Shown here piece after piece: positions 10,062-21,126 of a DNA stretch of 64,000 nucleotides. Within the stretch, counting starts at the first letter, position 1; every line of letters starts with the position of its first letter. The position numbers were made by a program, and so were the translations under genes. Below the pieces are notes generated by a model. The model worked only from the letters and a program-made list of their open reading frames with translations, was not told the origin of the DNA and searched no databases. The DNA is from Fulvia fulva (Eukaryota > Ascomycota > Dothideomycetes > Mycosphaerellales > Mycosphaerellaceae), in the NCBI RefSeq assembly GCF_020509005.1, contig NC_063019.1, positions 2,728,001 through 2,792,000 of the forward strand, written 5' to 3'.

Positions 10062-12479
10062 TCAGCCCAGAAGTCTCGCAGCTTCAGCTTCCAGATCATC
10101 CAGCGTCTTGATCTCGCGCTCAGGAGCACCAAGATCCTTCCGCTTCCCTTCTTCCTGGAACCACTTCTTCTGTTTCTTCTTCGGTGACTCCTCAACTTCA
10201 CTCTCTTCGCTTCGTCCAGCGTCACTGTCACTGAGACCTTGAGCATCAGCGATGAAATTGGCCATAGCATCTTCACCGTCTTCAAGTTCAGCTCCCTCCC
10301 TTTCACTCTCATACTCAGCTCGTTCACGCTCTCTAGTCTTGTCTTTCTTAGCCCTCCTCTTCTCCTTGGCAAGTGCCTTATCTTCGAGATCTGCGACTTT
10401 GACACGTTCTGCTTCTTCCTCCAAGAACTTCTGTCGTTGCTGCTCGGCTTCGCCGCGAGCACGGAAATCGTCCTCGTCCTCGAGCTCATAGACCTCGTGC
10501 GCATTGCCATCGTCGTCGTACACAATCTTGTGACCCTTGTCCTTGAAGTTGAGTAGTTTCTTCTTAGACTTGAGGAGTTTCTCTCTTCGCTTGGAGTCCA
10601 ATACAATCGGAACCTTGGCACCAGGGACCTCAACTGCTCGCACGCCTGGCGCCTTCGCGTTCATGTCAGCGACGCTCTCGGTATTCGCCTCGTCTTCCTC
10701 GACTGGTATACGACGCTTCACGTCGAAAAGATCATCGTCGCCTTCTTGTTCACCATCCAGTCTATTGGGGTCAACGTTGTCGCGATCATCATCCTTGACC
10801 AGCTTGGCATAATGATCTGCTAGAATATCTTGGTTCTGTCGTTCGAACATGCGATCGTATTTCGTGCGCACGCCGTTCTTCTTGTTCTTTGCCTTGTCAC
10901 CTTCTTCGTCGTCTTCACCCTCGTCTTCTGATGCTGAGATAGCCGCTTGTCTTGAGGCATTCTTCCTCCGCTTGACCTCTTCCTGATCCGCCTTCAGGAA
11001 CTTGATGCGCGGCGCACCTGGCAGACCAAGACTTGCTGCAAAGTCCTCCAGATTGTACTTCTCCAGCTTGAAGATCTCCTTATCTTTCTGGATATGCAGA
11101 CTACGCACGTAGCTGACGAACGCTTTCTGCCCAAGGTACTTCAACTTCGGATCCTGGAAACACATGTTTTGAAGCTGGCTTTTGATGCTTTGCTGCTTCT
11201 TCGCTCGGACGTTGATGCGCTCAATGGGTACTTTCTTCTGCTCAAGTCTGCTAAGCATCCCTTCCTCTTCACTTGGGTCCACGAACAGTATTGCTCGGCC
11301 TTCCTTCTCATATCGCGCAGTTCGACCTACTCGGTGGATGTAGGTGTCGGCATCCTCAGGACAGTCCACCTGCACAACCCAGTCTACAGCAGGGAAATCA
11401 ACACCGCGTGCTACGACATCGGTTGCGAACAAACAGCTGTGCTTGGCACTCGCGAATCTCTGAGTAGTCTCTTGTCTTGTTGTCTCCTTTTGTCTCCCGT
11501 GTAGATGTAGCAGAGGTATACCGGGCTGCATATGCCTAAACGATTCGTACACGAATCGAACTTGCTTCGCAGATGACAAGAACACAATCATCTTTGACTT
11601 CTTCGCAGACTGTAAGAATGACCACAGAGTGTCCAGCTTCTCGGAGAGCGGCGTCAAGACATAGTTCTGCTGCAGGGTCTTTGGAGTGGCCGTTTGCGAC
11701 GCCTCGTGCACAGAGACATATTCCGGATCGTTGAGTGACAATCTGGCCAAGTCCGACACTCGCTTCGTCTGTGTTGCACTGAACAGCATCGTCTGTCTTT
11801 CCTTTGGCAGGTACTCAACGATCGCGTCAACGTCCCGCTGGAAGCCCATGTCCAGAATGCGATCGGCCTCGTCCAGAACCAGCATCCTCAGGTTATCCAC
11901 GTTGAATGCAGCGGTCTGCGACAGATGCTGTAGTATACGTCCAGGTGTGCATACCACGATGTTCATTCTCGCCAACGCATCTTGTTCCTCCCTCAAGCTC
12001 TTGCCTCCAATCACCAGTCCTGCAGCAAAAAGGTGTCCCTTCCCACCCACTTTCCTCAGCACCTCAAAGATCTGTATAGCCAGCTCGCGCGTAGGCGTAA
12101 TGACCATCGCGCCCAGCCCGGCATCTCCACCGATACATTGCGCACGGTAGAGGTTCTCCAGTACCGGGATCAAGAAAGCCAACGTCTTTCCACTTCCAGT
12201 CTTCGCTGCGCCGAGGATATCATTGCCCTTGAGCGCAAGAGGAATCGCCTTCGCTTGGATGTCGGTCAGAGTACTGAAGTGTGACGACTTTAGACCAGCC
12301 TTCGTAGGTTCAGAAAGGGGCAGATCTGTAAAAGATGTATATTTCGTCTTTAGGTCGAGTTCTTGCACTGCCGCTTCGAGCTTTTCGACGTCGACATCGT
12401 CGCGTTTTCGTTTCAGTGTGTTCTGCCGCTTCTTGACATTGGTGGGTCTCGTTCGACCGGTGATATGAGGCGCTGGCAT
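10062..12479 (-). CDS. DBP4: ATP-dependent RNA helicase Dbp4 (Hca4)
   Basis: Intronless, 805 residues, the usual length for the family. DEAD-box motifs appear in order: the Q-motif area [10 protein letters not shown] (about 50-60), motif [10 protein letters not shown] (91-99), PTRELA (129-134), TPGR (178-181), DEAD (203-206), SAT (234-236), and in the C-terminal RecA domain ATDVVARG and HRVGRTAR. A Lys/Glu/Asp-rich tail with coiled-coil character follows, typical of nucleolar helicases. The Dbp4 identity rests on the N-terminal [25 protein letters not shown] context and the long basic-acidic tail after the helicase core. Dbp4 acts in early pre-rRNA processing and release of snoRNA from pre-ribosomes in the nucleolus. 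The stop lies 488 bp upstream of the Argonaute start, in the same orientation. Confidence 0.93.
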   Translation of the reverse strand: MPAPHITGRTRPTNVKKRQNTLKRKRDDVDVEKLEAAVQELDLKTKYTSFTDLPLSEPTKAGLKSSHFSTLTDIQAKAIPLALKGNDILGAAKTGSGKTLAFLIPVLENLYRAQCIGGDAGLGAMVITPTRELAIQIFEVLRKVGGKGHLFAAGLVIGGKSLREEQDALARMNIVVCTPGRILQHLSQTAAFNVDNLRMLVLDEADRILDMGFQRDVDAIVEYLPKERQTMLFSATQTKRVSDLARLSLNDPEYVSVHEASQTATPKTLQQNYVLTPLSEKLDTLWSFLQSAKKSKMIVFLSSAKQVRFVYESFRHMQPGIPLLHLHGRQKETTRQETTQRFASAKHSCLFATDVVARGVDFPAVDWVVQVDCPEDADTYIHRVGRTARYEKEGRAILFVDPSEEEGMLSRLEQKKVPIERINVRAKKQQSIKSQLQNMCFQDPKLKYLGQKAFVSYVRSLHIQKDKEIFKLEKYNLEDFAASLGLPGAPRIKFLKADQEEVKRRKNASRQAAISASEDEGEDDEEGDKAKNKKNGVRTKYDRMFERQNQDILADHYAKLVKDDDRDNVDPNRLDGEQEGDDDLFDVKRRIPVEEDEANTESVADMNAKAPGVRAVEVPGAKVPIVLDSKRREKLLKSKKKLLNFKDKGHKIVYDDDGNAHEVYELEDEDDFRARGEAEQQRQKFLEEEAERVKVADLEDKALAKEKRRAKKDKTRERERAEYESEREGAELEDGEDAMANFIADAQGLSDSDAGRSEESEVEESPKKKQKKWFQEEGKRKDLGAPEREIKTLDDLEAEAARLLG

Positions 12480-12712
12480 GATGAATGCTATCGAGACATC
12501 TTCACTGGAGAGGATGGACGTTCTTTCCCGAAGAGCTTCACAGGCAAAAGTTCCTGCCGAAACTGATTAGATAAGGTTCGGCGCTAGACATGGGTCTTGA
12601 TGGACCCTTGCACTGTGATCGTTGCTCTATCTTCCGATTGACGATATTGACTTACATTGAGCAGGAACATTGGTTCTAGTGCAACACATATTGATCAACG
12701 CACATATCCACT

Positions 12713-13450
12713 ATGGCCGAACCAGAGAAGAAGCTCGAGAAGCTCGAGAAGGAGCAGGAGCTTGAAGATGCCGCCTTCCTACAGAATCTCGAGAAGGAGT
12801 CGAAGGAGTTTGACAAGGTGAGAATACCGTAGCGTCACATTGGGAACAGCGTCACTAACACACAGTTGTAGGACAGCGAGATTGAACGCATCATGAAAGC
12901 TTTCCGCGCCAACGCCTACGACGTGCTCGACCTCCAGCCCGGTGTTCCCGACGAAGACATCAAGAAGACATACCGCAAGAAGTCCCTCCTCATACATCCT
13001 GACAAGACCTCAAATCCACAAGCACAAGACGCCTTCGATCGCCTAGCAAAAGCATACCAAGCTCTCCTCGACGAAAAGCAACGACCAACCCTCGACGAAG
13101 CAATCGCCGATGCACGTATGCTCCTCATTCGAGATCGCAAGCTCACGACAGACAGCGAGGAAGTCAAAGACCCAGATGTGGAGTTTATGAAAGCGTGGAA
13201 GGATAAGGTGAAGTTCGTGTTGGCAGATAATGAGGTCAGGCGGCAGAGACAGATGAAGGCACAGATGAGAGAAGAGGGCAGAGCACAGCAGAAGGAGGAC
13301 GCCGAGCTGGCCGAGCGCAAACGAAAGAGGGAGCATGAGCAAGATTGGGAGAAGACACGCGATGAGAGGATCGGTAGCTGGAGAGATTTCCAGAAGAAGC
13401 AGGGTGCTGAAGCCAAGGGCAAAAAGAAAAAGATGAAGACATTGGGCTGA
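12713..13450 (+). CDS. J-domain protein of the DNAJC8 / Spf31 type
   Basis: Exons 12713-12817 and 12872-13450, giving 227 residues; the intron starts gtgaga and ends ttgtag. A charged Lys/Glu N-terminal helix leads into a J-domain (ANAYDVLDLQPG..) with the catalytic HPD tripeptide in LLIHPDKTSNPQ, essential for stimulating Hsp70. The remainder is a long, highly charged helix (QRQMKAQMREEGRAQQKEDAEL) and a Lys-rich tail that could be a nuclear signal. This layout matches DNAJC8 and its fission yeast relative Spf31, which associate with the spliceosome; that role is inferred. It starts about 230 bp from the Dbp4 start on the other strand, so the two share a promoter region. Confidence 0.85.
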
Positions 13451-14063
13451 TTCACTTCGATCTGCTGGGCACTAAACGCAAGTCTCGGCCAGAGACTTGT
13501 AAGGACGTGACTATGACTTGAGGATGGCTGCCAACAACAGAGATACCCTTTAGCGATGGAGTCTGGAGTAATGAACTTTTCTTGCGCTCGGGATGGGATC
13601 CTGCGAGACTTCTTTGTCGCAAAGACGCTCTGTACAGCCAGAGCTGCCATCAGACAAAAGCGAAGAACCGAATGTGTAGTTTGAGATGTGATGTGGTGGA
13701 GGTACAAGTGGTGTAAGGTGTTCTGCTGAGATTGATTACGTCAAATCAGCTCCTGTGTAGGCTACCTCTGGGGCGACACATGTTTCTGTTCACCGATGCC
13801 CCTACATCAAGGATGGTTGGGTTGAGTGGGAGGTAAGACTAAAACACACGAACGGTTCGTACAGCATGTGTTGACAGCTGGTCGAACCTTTACCGCAGAA
13901 CAACGGATGCTCCAGGACATCTCGAAAGGTAGCTGGTATGCTTAGCTCCGCATGTCCTCAAGGGCTTTTCGGCTCTTGCATAAAGCTTTTCAACATCCTG
14001 GCGTACATGCAATCTCTCTCATAGAGGTCCAATACCCAATATCTGACGATCTGTGCCTTCAAC
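13451..14063. other. Intergenic, no gene supported
   Basis: About 610 bp downstream of the J-protein gene. Open frames are short or antisense to the J-protein gene. No repeat or RNA gene was recognised. Confidence 0.5.
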
Positions 14064-14999
14064 ATGGATCCATCACCTCCCCACTACCAAGGAAATGAGA
14101 AGGCTGAAACAACATACGTGTTGGACGATGCATGTGATTCTCAACCATCAGAAGAGAATCCTAGGCGATCAATAATGCGCCACAGTGCTTGGCTCCCTCC
14201 AGCCCAACTCGTGAACACCTTCCACGCAATCCATGGTTGGTTTCCCGTCGAGCCAAGGAGCCTCCGCGACGAGCTTCTTGAAGGACCAAGGAAGGAACAG
14301 AAGACAGTCATCCCAGCTTTCGATACCGGAATGCTTGAGCATATTCAATCTGCAGTCCAGACTGATTCGAAGTTTTGGTTCAGTCGGGATCAATACGGTG
14401 ACGCGAGGAGCCTCAAGAGACCGTTGATCCACACTCTCTACATCGACTATGGCATGGCCAGTCCATGCACCATATCACCGGACGATCGGCATTTCTTTGA
14501 GAAGCATGCTGGCTTCAACGGTGTGAATGATTACAGGTTCTGGGAGAACGTGCAGTGTCACACTGCGTTGTGCCTTGGGCTGCCGCTGGTGGGAATGCAG
14601 TCAACACTTCAGCTCTACTCGCACTTTATGGACAAGATTACTCACGAGTACAAAGGTAGCCTCCAGTATTTCTGGGCTGCGCAAGGTCTCGATGCACTAG
14701 CGTTCAAGCTGTGCTACGACTTCCATGTCGTCAAGCGCCTCCAATTGATGTCCGAGGAGATACCTTGGAGTAATCTGCCCTTCTCCAAGGACGATGCACG
14801 ACTTCTCACTGGGGCTATCCTGAGGATATCAGTCCGGCACTTGCCACCTGGACATCTCTGGAGGGATATGGTCGGGAAGTGGGAGGAGTGGCATCCGGAG
14901 ATGCGCTCTGAACGCGAGCGCCAGGAGAGGTTGGTGAAGATGGAGCTGCCGCTTGTGGTGCATCCTCCTGAGCCTGAGACTGGTTGTACGTGCATGTAG
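14064..14999 (+). CDS. Hypothetical protein with CaaX-like C-terminus
   Basis: Single exon, 311 residues, family not recognised. The composition is that of a folded, soluble protein rich in aromatic residues (RFWENVQCHTALCLGL, YKGSLQYFWAAQGLDALAF), with many His and Trp and no membrane helix or signal peptide. The last four residues are C-T-C-M, which fits a CaaX prenylation box with Met favouring farnesylation; preceding Pro/Glu-rich residues would leave the tail exposed. If real, this would tether the protein to a membrane. The motif is short and could be chance. It lies between the J-protein and elongin C genes with no functional hint from either. Confidence 0.7.
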   Translation: MDPSPPHYQGNEKAETTYVLDDACDSQPSEENPRRSIMRHSAWLPPAQLVNTFHAIHGWFPVEPRSLRDELLEGPRKEQKTVIPAFDTGMLEHIQSAVQTDSKFWFSRDQYGDARSLKRPLIHTLYIDYGMASPCTISPDDRHFFEKHAGFNGVNDYRFWENVQCHTALCLGLPLVGMQSTLQLYSHFMDKITHEYKGSLQYFWAAQGLDALAFKLCYDFHVVKRLQLMSEEIPWSNLPFSKDDARLLTGAILRISVRHLPPGHLWRDMVGKWEEWHPEMRSERERQERLVKMELPLVVHPPEPETGCTCM

Positions 15000-15265
15000 C
15001 GGAGACACACGATGGATAGGAGGCTGTAACGACTTTGCACAGATTTCGACTTGTGCTAGATTGAAATCGTCCCCTGGACTAGTCGTTAGCTTGAGGTAGA
15101 GGCGAATGACAGGTCTTGCCTAATCCCTGAGGCATCAAAGGCGCGCGTCGTAGCGCGTGATTTTCGCGTCGCACTTTCCCATCATGCTTGAACTCCGCCA
15201 ACAACATCAACCACACCCTGTTCATCATCTACGGCCAACATCAGCGACCAACATCAGCGACCAAC

Positions 15266-15672
15266 ATGACGACCGGCGGACCATCAGAATACGTGACACT
15301 CATCGCGAGTGACGGCTACAGCTTCGTTGTGCGTCGCTCTGCAGCATGCATCAGCGACGCCATCAAGCGCATGCTCGATCCACAAAATGGCTTCATGGAG
15401 GCCAAGACGAATACGTGCCGTTTCGATAACATCAAGTAAGTCGTGTGAAGACGTCCATGTGACACAAGCTCATACAAAATAGCGGTCTCGTGCTCGAGAA
15501 GGTCTGCGAGTACCTGTACTACAATGAGAAACACAAGGACTCGAAAGATGTGGCGGACATGGACATTCCGGCCGAGCTCTGTCTTGAGCTGCTTATGGCT
15601 GCTGACTATTTGAACGGTATACTATCAAATGTTTTGCCGCGCATGATCACATGCTGATTTGATGCAGTGTGA
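15266..15672 (+). CDS. ELC1: Elongin C (BTB/Skp1-fold ubiquitin ligase adaptor)
   Basis: Three exons: 15266-15435, 15483-15616 and 15668-15672. The last contributes two bases of a codon and the stop, and the product is 102 residues, the normal elongin C size. The sequence follows the family end to end: SEYVTLIASDGYSFVVRR, then the conserved helix and strand FDNINGLVLEKVCEYLYY, and the final helix CLELLMAADYL. Elongin C bridges substrate receptors to a cullin or pairs with elongin A. An upstream in-frame ATG at 15188 would add 26 residues, but the homologous start is the one used here. Exon 3 is only five bases long, so automatic gene calling could easily miss the true end. Confidence 0.88.
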
Positions 15673-15819
15673 GGAACAAGAAGCTCGCCAGGGAACGAAT
15701 CACGACCAAGACGAAACTTCTACGTGTCCCGCCAAGCAACACCAGCTGCATGCACAGATATGCCAGACCAGCGATACAAGGGCGCAACCACCCCGCCAAC
15801 ACATGCTGTGCGACCTCGA

Positions 15820-16990
15820 TCACAAATTCTCCGCCTCCAGACCAAGAGCCTTCAACACAGTATCAAGATGATCCCAGAAAGCAGCCGCCGGCATGACCGC
15901 ACCAAACCCAAAACAGGCCACATGCGGAGCTAGCAGAACCTTCAAAGCCTCCATCACCGGCTTGACATACGCAGCATCAGGCACGCTTTCTTGGATGGCC
16001 TTATAAGCTTGTGCCGGCGTCATCTCGCTGTCGTCTATAGGAATCTGCTGACTTAATGCCACAAGTCTAGCAACGTGTTAGCACATTGTCAATGAAGGCT
16101 ACGAGAATATGCCCCTACTTATCAATCTCAGAATGCGGCAGCTGCCACTTCTCACGACCGCTTTGCGGCGGCGAACGTAACCCACCATACAGCTGCGCAT
16201 CTTCGAGATCGGCACGGTCACTTGTTGGTAACGCGCTCTCATATACGGCGGATGACATCGACAATGCGTGTCCATGGCTGCCATCTCTCTCACAATGGTA
16301 TGCCGTTGGATTGATGCCGCCATGTGGCGTATGGTCCTGACAACAGTGCTCGAGACACAGAATGAAGTCCAGCGCAGCCCAATTGTCTCCATCAACAACC
16401 CCCTGCTTCGTCGACTGCCCTGAGTTGCAAGCGTCATCACCATTCCCGAATCTCATTCGATCAGCCACATCAACAAAAGTACGCTCATGACCAACAACAG
16501 GATCGTAACGAACTTCAACCGCGGCGCTTCCCAGTTGGCTCATGTCCTCCGCAGGTATTGGCGTTGGTGCTAAGCTTAGGCACTCCAGCTGATGATCGAT
16601 TGATTTGGACGCCAGCAATTGTTGCATCAGCATGTTCTCGTGTGCCAGAGCGTTCATCTCGGCATGTGCAACGGAGTCCAGGTGTTGCAGCTGGGCAACC
16701 TCGGTCTCCAGATTGGCGACATACTCTGCTTGTCGGTTTCGATGGCGTTTCTGAGCTTGGTAGACTTGCTGGCGTCGTTTTTGGTTGGTCTCGTTAGTCG
16801 CTTTCTCTTCTTCTGACTTGGTGGTGGCAGTCCCGCTTCGGCGTTTCAACAGGCGGCTGATTCTGTTTCCCAGCTTTTTGGGTGGTACTTCTTCTGGACT
16901 GACGTTGGTCGCGTCCTGATCGCAATTCTTTCTCCCGGAAGGCTTCGACGTGGAACTGCGATCTGCGCCGTTCACAGGCGATTCGTCCAT
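15820..16990 (-). CDS. bZIP transcription factor
   Basis: Exons 16990-16119 and 16066-15820, joined across a short intron (gtaggg..ttgctag) that has an exact TGCTAAC branch site; about 372 residues. A Lys/Arg-rich N-terminus precedes the basic region KRRQQVYQAQKRHRNRQAEYV (near residues 70-90), followed by a leucine-zipper-like heptad region (LETEVAQLQHL). The basic region has the Q-x-x-H-R-x-R spacing seen in a fungal bZIP subgroup rather than the classical Asn-x7-Arg. The C-terminal domain, which includes exon 2 (ALKVLLAPHVACFGFG), is fungal-specific and not recognised further. It is expected to be nuclear; targets are unknown. It is convergent with elongin C. Confidence 0.82.
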
Positions 16991-17471
16991 GATCGATCTT
17001 CAGACATGGACCCAATGCTCGATACGGCAGGGTTGCTCAACTCTCGCTTAGCCTGTCAGAGTTGTGCAGTGAGGACGGCACGGTGCAATACACGAGCAGA
17101 CTCTGCTATGGTAAGAGACAACGGGTTTGCACGAGACAGTGCTATCAAGAGTCAGGACTCTATCGCAGGGTACATCAACATCGGTAGCGATTAGAGCTGC
17201 GGCTGTCAGGAACACGCTTACTAATGCGGCTGACTTGCATGATAGTACGCAAGTCCTTGCCTCGATCTGGCCATACAGATGACTCAAGAATCTCTGGACC
17301 CATTTGAGCAGTAGGGAAGGAGTGCACGAGCAACGGGAACAATCTGGCTGGCTATCTCTTGCCACCGATAGGGATTCACGCACTCGGCGCTACCGCCCTG
17401 TTATCAAGCTACCATCAACAGCGTCTCGGCAACAGCAGCAGCGAGCATCACATTCGTCTTACCGACTCATT
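16991..17471. other. Intergenic, no gene supported
   Basis: About 480 bp between the bZIP start and the SDR stop. Only short frames without motifs are present. The bZIP promoter should lie here. Confidence 0.5.
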
Positions 17472-18270
17472 TCAACTTCCACCGGCATTCCTGATGCCCA
17501 TCGCCTTGGCATAATCCGGGTCAGTGATATGCACGTCTAAATCTCCCTTCTCTTTCGGCTGCTCATACAGCTCCCACGTCTTCTCCGCAATATGCCTCGC
17601 CGTGGTGACTTTCGCATCATCTTTGACGAAACCCTCCACCACGATAAGAGCGCAGTGCACGCCCTGAGGCTGGAATTCTTTATGCATCGAGTGCACGAGA
17701 TTGTACTGCCCTGCTTTGCCAGTTGAGAGGGAGAAGAGGTTTGGGAATGGGTTCTTGTAGAGACCGCCGCTTGTCACGAGGAAGGCGGGGACGTGGTAGC
17801 TACTGGATTTCGCTGTATCGAGGAGCTTGGGAACAGCCCATTGGGCCACGATGTATAGGCTGATGACGGCGATCTAGGGCAGTCAGCCATTATGGCATAC
17901 CCGAAAGACAAGGCAGAGCGCGAACCTGCAGATCCTGCTGAAGGTCCTCAGCTGGGAACCTCAACATTTCGCTCTTGCCGACGCGAGCTGCATTGTATAG
18001 CACGGCTTCCACTGGGTCGTTCCCGAGGCGATCGTCAACTTCGTCAAGAGCCTTGCGGACAGCATCGGGGCTTGCCAGATCGATCTTGACGGTGATAACT
18101 TCAGCGCTCGACGCTTTCGACTTGACGAAGTCGACATCTTCTTTCAGACGATCTGTGTTTCTGGATAAAAGGACAACCTTGGAGAAGCCGCGTTCTGCGA
18201 AGAGGGCGGCGACATTGCGGCCAATGCCTGGACCGCTGCCGAAAACGAGGAGGGCGCCGTGAGTTGACAT
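17472..18270 (-). CDS. Short-chain dehydrogenase/reductase, atypical active site
   Basis: Exons 18270-17926 and 17873-17472, giving 248 residues; the intron starts gttcgc and ends ccctag. The Rossmann nucleotide-binding motif is VFGSGPGIGR at the N-terminus, followed by LLSRN, a DLASPDA strand and NAA (in LYNAARVG), all standard SDR marks. The usual catalytic Tyr-x3-Lys is not present: the matching place reads SLSTGKAGQ, so Lys remains but Tyr does not, with a candidate Ser in LVTSGG. A fungal SDR subgroup shares this; it may use a different acid or bind rather than reduce substrate. No presequence is visible. Substrate unknown. Confidence 0.8.
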
Positions 18271-18954
18271 GGCGGTGTTACAGATCAGCTTAGGAAGTAT
18301 AAAGTGTGTAGGACAGGAGAGAGAGAGAGAGAGACTACGACTTTCCTACAGTATTGCTCTTGTGACGTTCCAAATGCAATGCGGGACCTGCAGACGTTGA
18401 CGCAATCGCGGCTCTGGAGCTCGAAGAAAGTTTGCAGAGCTTCAGAGGAAAGGTGACCAACGGAGTCGAGGTACTGTACGAGTATAGCAGTAGTAGTTCT
18501 GGGCTGTAAGCACTGTGGGAATTTACTCAACTTGCACACGCCAGATGAACGTGGATATGGCGTCTTTGGTGGTCAATAGGAGGGCACGCTCAACGGCACT
18601 GATCTTTTCAGGAGCCCATACGACTCGAGAAGTTCGATGGAGTGCATAACGACCAAATACCAGCATAAGTTCTCCTGATCGTGTTGATGCAAAAGAAAGA
18701 TGTTCTCGGACTTCGACCAGATTAGAAGTCTGTTGCGAGTGGTGCACAGTCGCACGCTATGCACACCTCCACTAAACTTAGGCCTACTCAATCAAGTATC
18801 GACTAATGTCACCTAGACAACAGTTGACTTTCATTGGGCTGTGCACGACGTGCGACTGTGCACCAAGCGCAACAAACTCTTACGTAAGCGACAGAGAAGT
18901 GCCTGCCGTTTTTTTTCCGATCAGACAACATCAAAGTTGAAACATCCATCAACC
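18271..18954. other. Divergent promoter region with GA microsatellite
   Basis: About 680 bp between the SDR and Hal2 starts, which point away from each other. A GA dinucleotide run sits at 18317-18335, in the probable 5' UTR of the SDR. A long imperfect inverted repeat is listed separately. No gene is supported, although short frames cross the repeat arms. Confidence 0.6.
18728..18877. repeat. Imperfect 38-bp inverted repeat in divergent promoter
   Basis: The arms 18728-18765 and 18840-18877 are reverse complements over 38 bp with six mismatches. They share the perfect core TGGTGCACAGTCGCACG. The 74-bp loop has no gene. The right arm ends about 78 bp upstream of the Hal2 start codon. Confidence 0.8.
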
Positions 18955-20120
18955 ATGTCTACAAAACATCAACAAGAGCTCGACGTAGCTTGTAGAGCCG
19001 TCCAGCACGTCGCAGTACTGACACAGCGTCTACAACGGGAGACAATCAGCCAAGATGGTCAAGTCAAGAAAAGCGACTTCTCACCAGTCACGATAGGTGA
19101 CTTTGCCAGCCAAGCACTTCTTACTTCAGCATGCCACGGAGCCTTTCCAAATGACAAGTATCTAGCCGAAGAGTCTGCAGACGATCTCAGGCAAGACGAC
19201 TCGCTTCTCACACAAGTGTGGCAGCTTACGGAGGACCTCAAACCTGCGTTCGAGAGATCGAGCCTGAGAACGCCAGCTTCGAGGCAAGAGATATGTGATC
19301 TGATGGACTGGGGCGGCAAGCAGCAGCGAAGCGATGATGGCAGGACTTGGGTTTTCGATCCCATCGATGGCACTGCTACATTCTTGAAAGGCCAGCAGTA
19401 TGCCATCAATTGTGCTTTCCTCATCGACGGCATCGAGCAAATTGGCATCATCGGCTGTCCCAATGTGCTTCTGGACTCTGACACTGTCAGTGAGCAGGAA
19501 GTCGACCACAACGGTCTAGGTCTCATGATATTTGCAGTCCGTGGCGAAGGTACATACATTCGACCCATGCGGGACAACGGCGAGCTTGCTCCCGCCACGA
19601 AAGTGGAGCGACATGGTGACAGAGCTACGATGGACAAGTTGATATGGTCTGATTGTGCTACATACACTTCGACGATCATGCATTTGCATCAGCAAGTGGC
19701 GAGCAAGCTGTACACACCTTGGCCTGGTGTTGATCTTTTCAGCTCGTTGATGAAGTACGCTGCACTGGGGCTTGGACGATGTGATCTTGTGATACGTATC
19801 TTCAAGTTTGCTAGCTGGAGGAGTAATATATGGGATCATGCTGGTGGGGTTCTGATCTTCGAAGAGGCGGGCGGCAAGGTGACCGATCTTGAAGGGAAGT
19901 CGATCGACTTTACGAAGGGCAGGAAGATGGCTGACAGTAAGTGATACTGAGAAATGAGTCTTGGTAGTATGGCTGACATTATATCGCAGATTATGGTCTG
20001 GTCTGCGCGCCGTCCGCTGTGCATGCTGAAGTTCTCAAGCTCGTCCAGGAGACGTTGAAAGCACACGAACAAGTCAATGGACCCATACCCTGGGCCAAGG
20101 ATGCGAATCAAAGATCCTGA
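18955..20120 (+). CDS. HAL2: 3'(2'),5'-bisphosphate nucleotidase (Hal2/Met22)
   Basis: Exons 18955-19936 and 19990-20120, giving 370 residues; the intron starts gtaagt and ends tcgcag. The inositol-monophosphatase-superfamily metal motifs are present: SDFSPVTIGDFASQ near residue 40, EES at the first metal site, DPIDGTATFLKG near residue 140, and WDHAGGVLIFEEAGG in the last third. Hal2 removes the 3' phosphate of PAP to give AMP, which protects sulfate assimilation and exoribonucleases, and it is inhibited by Li+ and Na+ in yeast. The frame stays open upstream of the chosen ATG, but the start used matches the family. Its last bases overlap, on the other strand, the end of a degenerate gene. 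Confidence 0.92.
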
Positions 20121-20861
20121 GGCTGAAGCTTGAAGTGATCCACGAGAGGACTTTCTACGCCAACGACATGCCAAACCGTGGGCAGCAAGGCTGTTTCCGT
20201 TTCAGCAGCGTGGCGAGCATGCATCATAGCGTACTCCTCGTCCCACTCTTCGGGGTTCTGTTGACTTGTGCCATGCTGTGTCCCGGCTCCTTGCCGGCCT
20301 TGCGCGTCATGTCGTCCGTTGTCAACCTCTTCTGCGCCGTGTTGTTGTTGCGGACTTTCGACGACACCGGCAGTGGGCACCAGAGTGGCGAGTTCTCTCT
20401 GTGAGACTGACTTCCCAGAAAGGCACTGAAGTTTCCAGGCTGCAGTGGCCTTGCTTTGGCAGCATTGCGCAAACGAGTGATGTCTTGCTGGTCTCGCAGA
20501 GCCTGCTGTAGGTCATCATCGCTTGAGTCACTGTCATCACTGGATCCATCGTCATCGCCCGAGTTGTGATCCTGTGGAGCCTTTGGTGGAGGTCTCGATT
20601 GTCGAGAAGGCTTACGAGGAGTCGGGGAAGGAATTGCTTATCACCATCGGTGAAAGTCTGGCAGGGTTGTGGGAAGGCCTTCTGTAGGTCCGAGAGCCTC
20701 TCGTATCGGCCTAGAAAGGCTCTCTCAGTCCATTGCATGTGGGCTATGACCTTCGTAAATCCCTCGCGATAGGAGTGGCAGCAGGGGGGCGGATACACAT
20801 TCTTGTGCGTGGCTCTTACTTGCGACCAAAGGCTTCTAGTGCTGGAATTTGTGCAGGGCAT
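20108..20861 (-). pseudogene. Degenerate copy of unknown family (relative of the 27.1 kb gene)
   Basis: The first third reads YREGFTKVIAHMQWTERAF, then GRYERLSDLQKAFPQ and FTDGDKQFLP. This aligns clearly with NREGFMDVIDHMRWSIEAL, GRYNRLTELQRAFPQ and FTDQDKVLLP in the plus-strand frame at 27129-27776. After FTDGDK the coding signal moves to another frame holding a Ser/Asp-rich run (GDDDGSSDDSDSSDDD) and LQQALRDQQDITRL, and then to a third frame rich in Gln and His near the 3' end. At least two frame breaks, or unrecognised introns, are therefore needed, and I treat it as a decayed copy. No known domain was recognised. Its 3' end overlaps Hal2 by about a dozen bases. Confidence 0.55.
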
Positions 20862-21126
20862 ACATGAGCAGCATGGCGCGATTTAACGCCTGGAAGCACA
20901 ACACAGTGGCGCTGATGACACCCATCGCGCGATCAACGCGGATGGCCTCGCCCGCAGATCGTACGAAACGCATTAGCACGGCAGGGGCTTAATTTCCTGG
21001 TATTGAGTCTGCATGCTATGTGATCGGGCGTCGCGCGGCTCTTGTCTACCATCGTAGGCTTTCAGTACCAGGACTCGTGCAGGGCACGCAGGAGCAGCAT
21101 GGTGCCGTCCTAACGTCTGGAAGTAC
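20830..21126. repeat. Diverged 70-bp direct repeat
   Basis: Segments 20830-20899 and 21056-21126 share GTGCAGGGCA, GAGCAGCATGG and CTGGAAG in the same order and spacing. Many of the differences are transitions (C/T or G/A). The first copy spans the 5' end of the degenerate gene and the second the 3' end of the F-box pseudogene. Confidence 0.65.
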
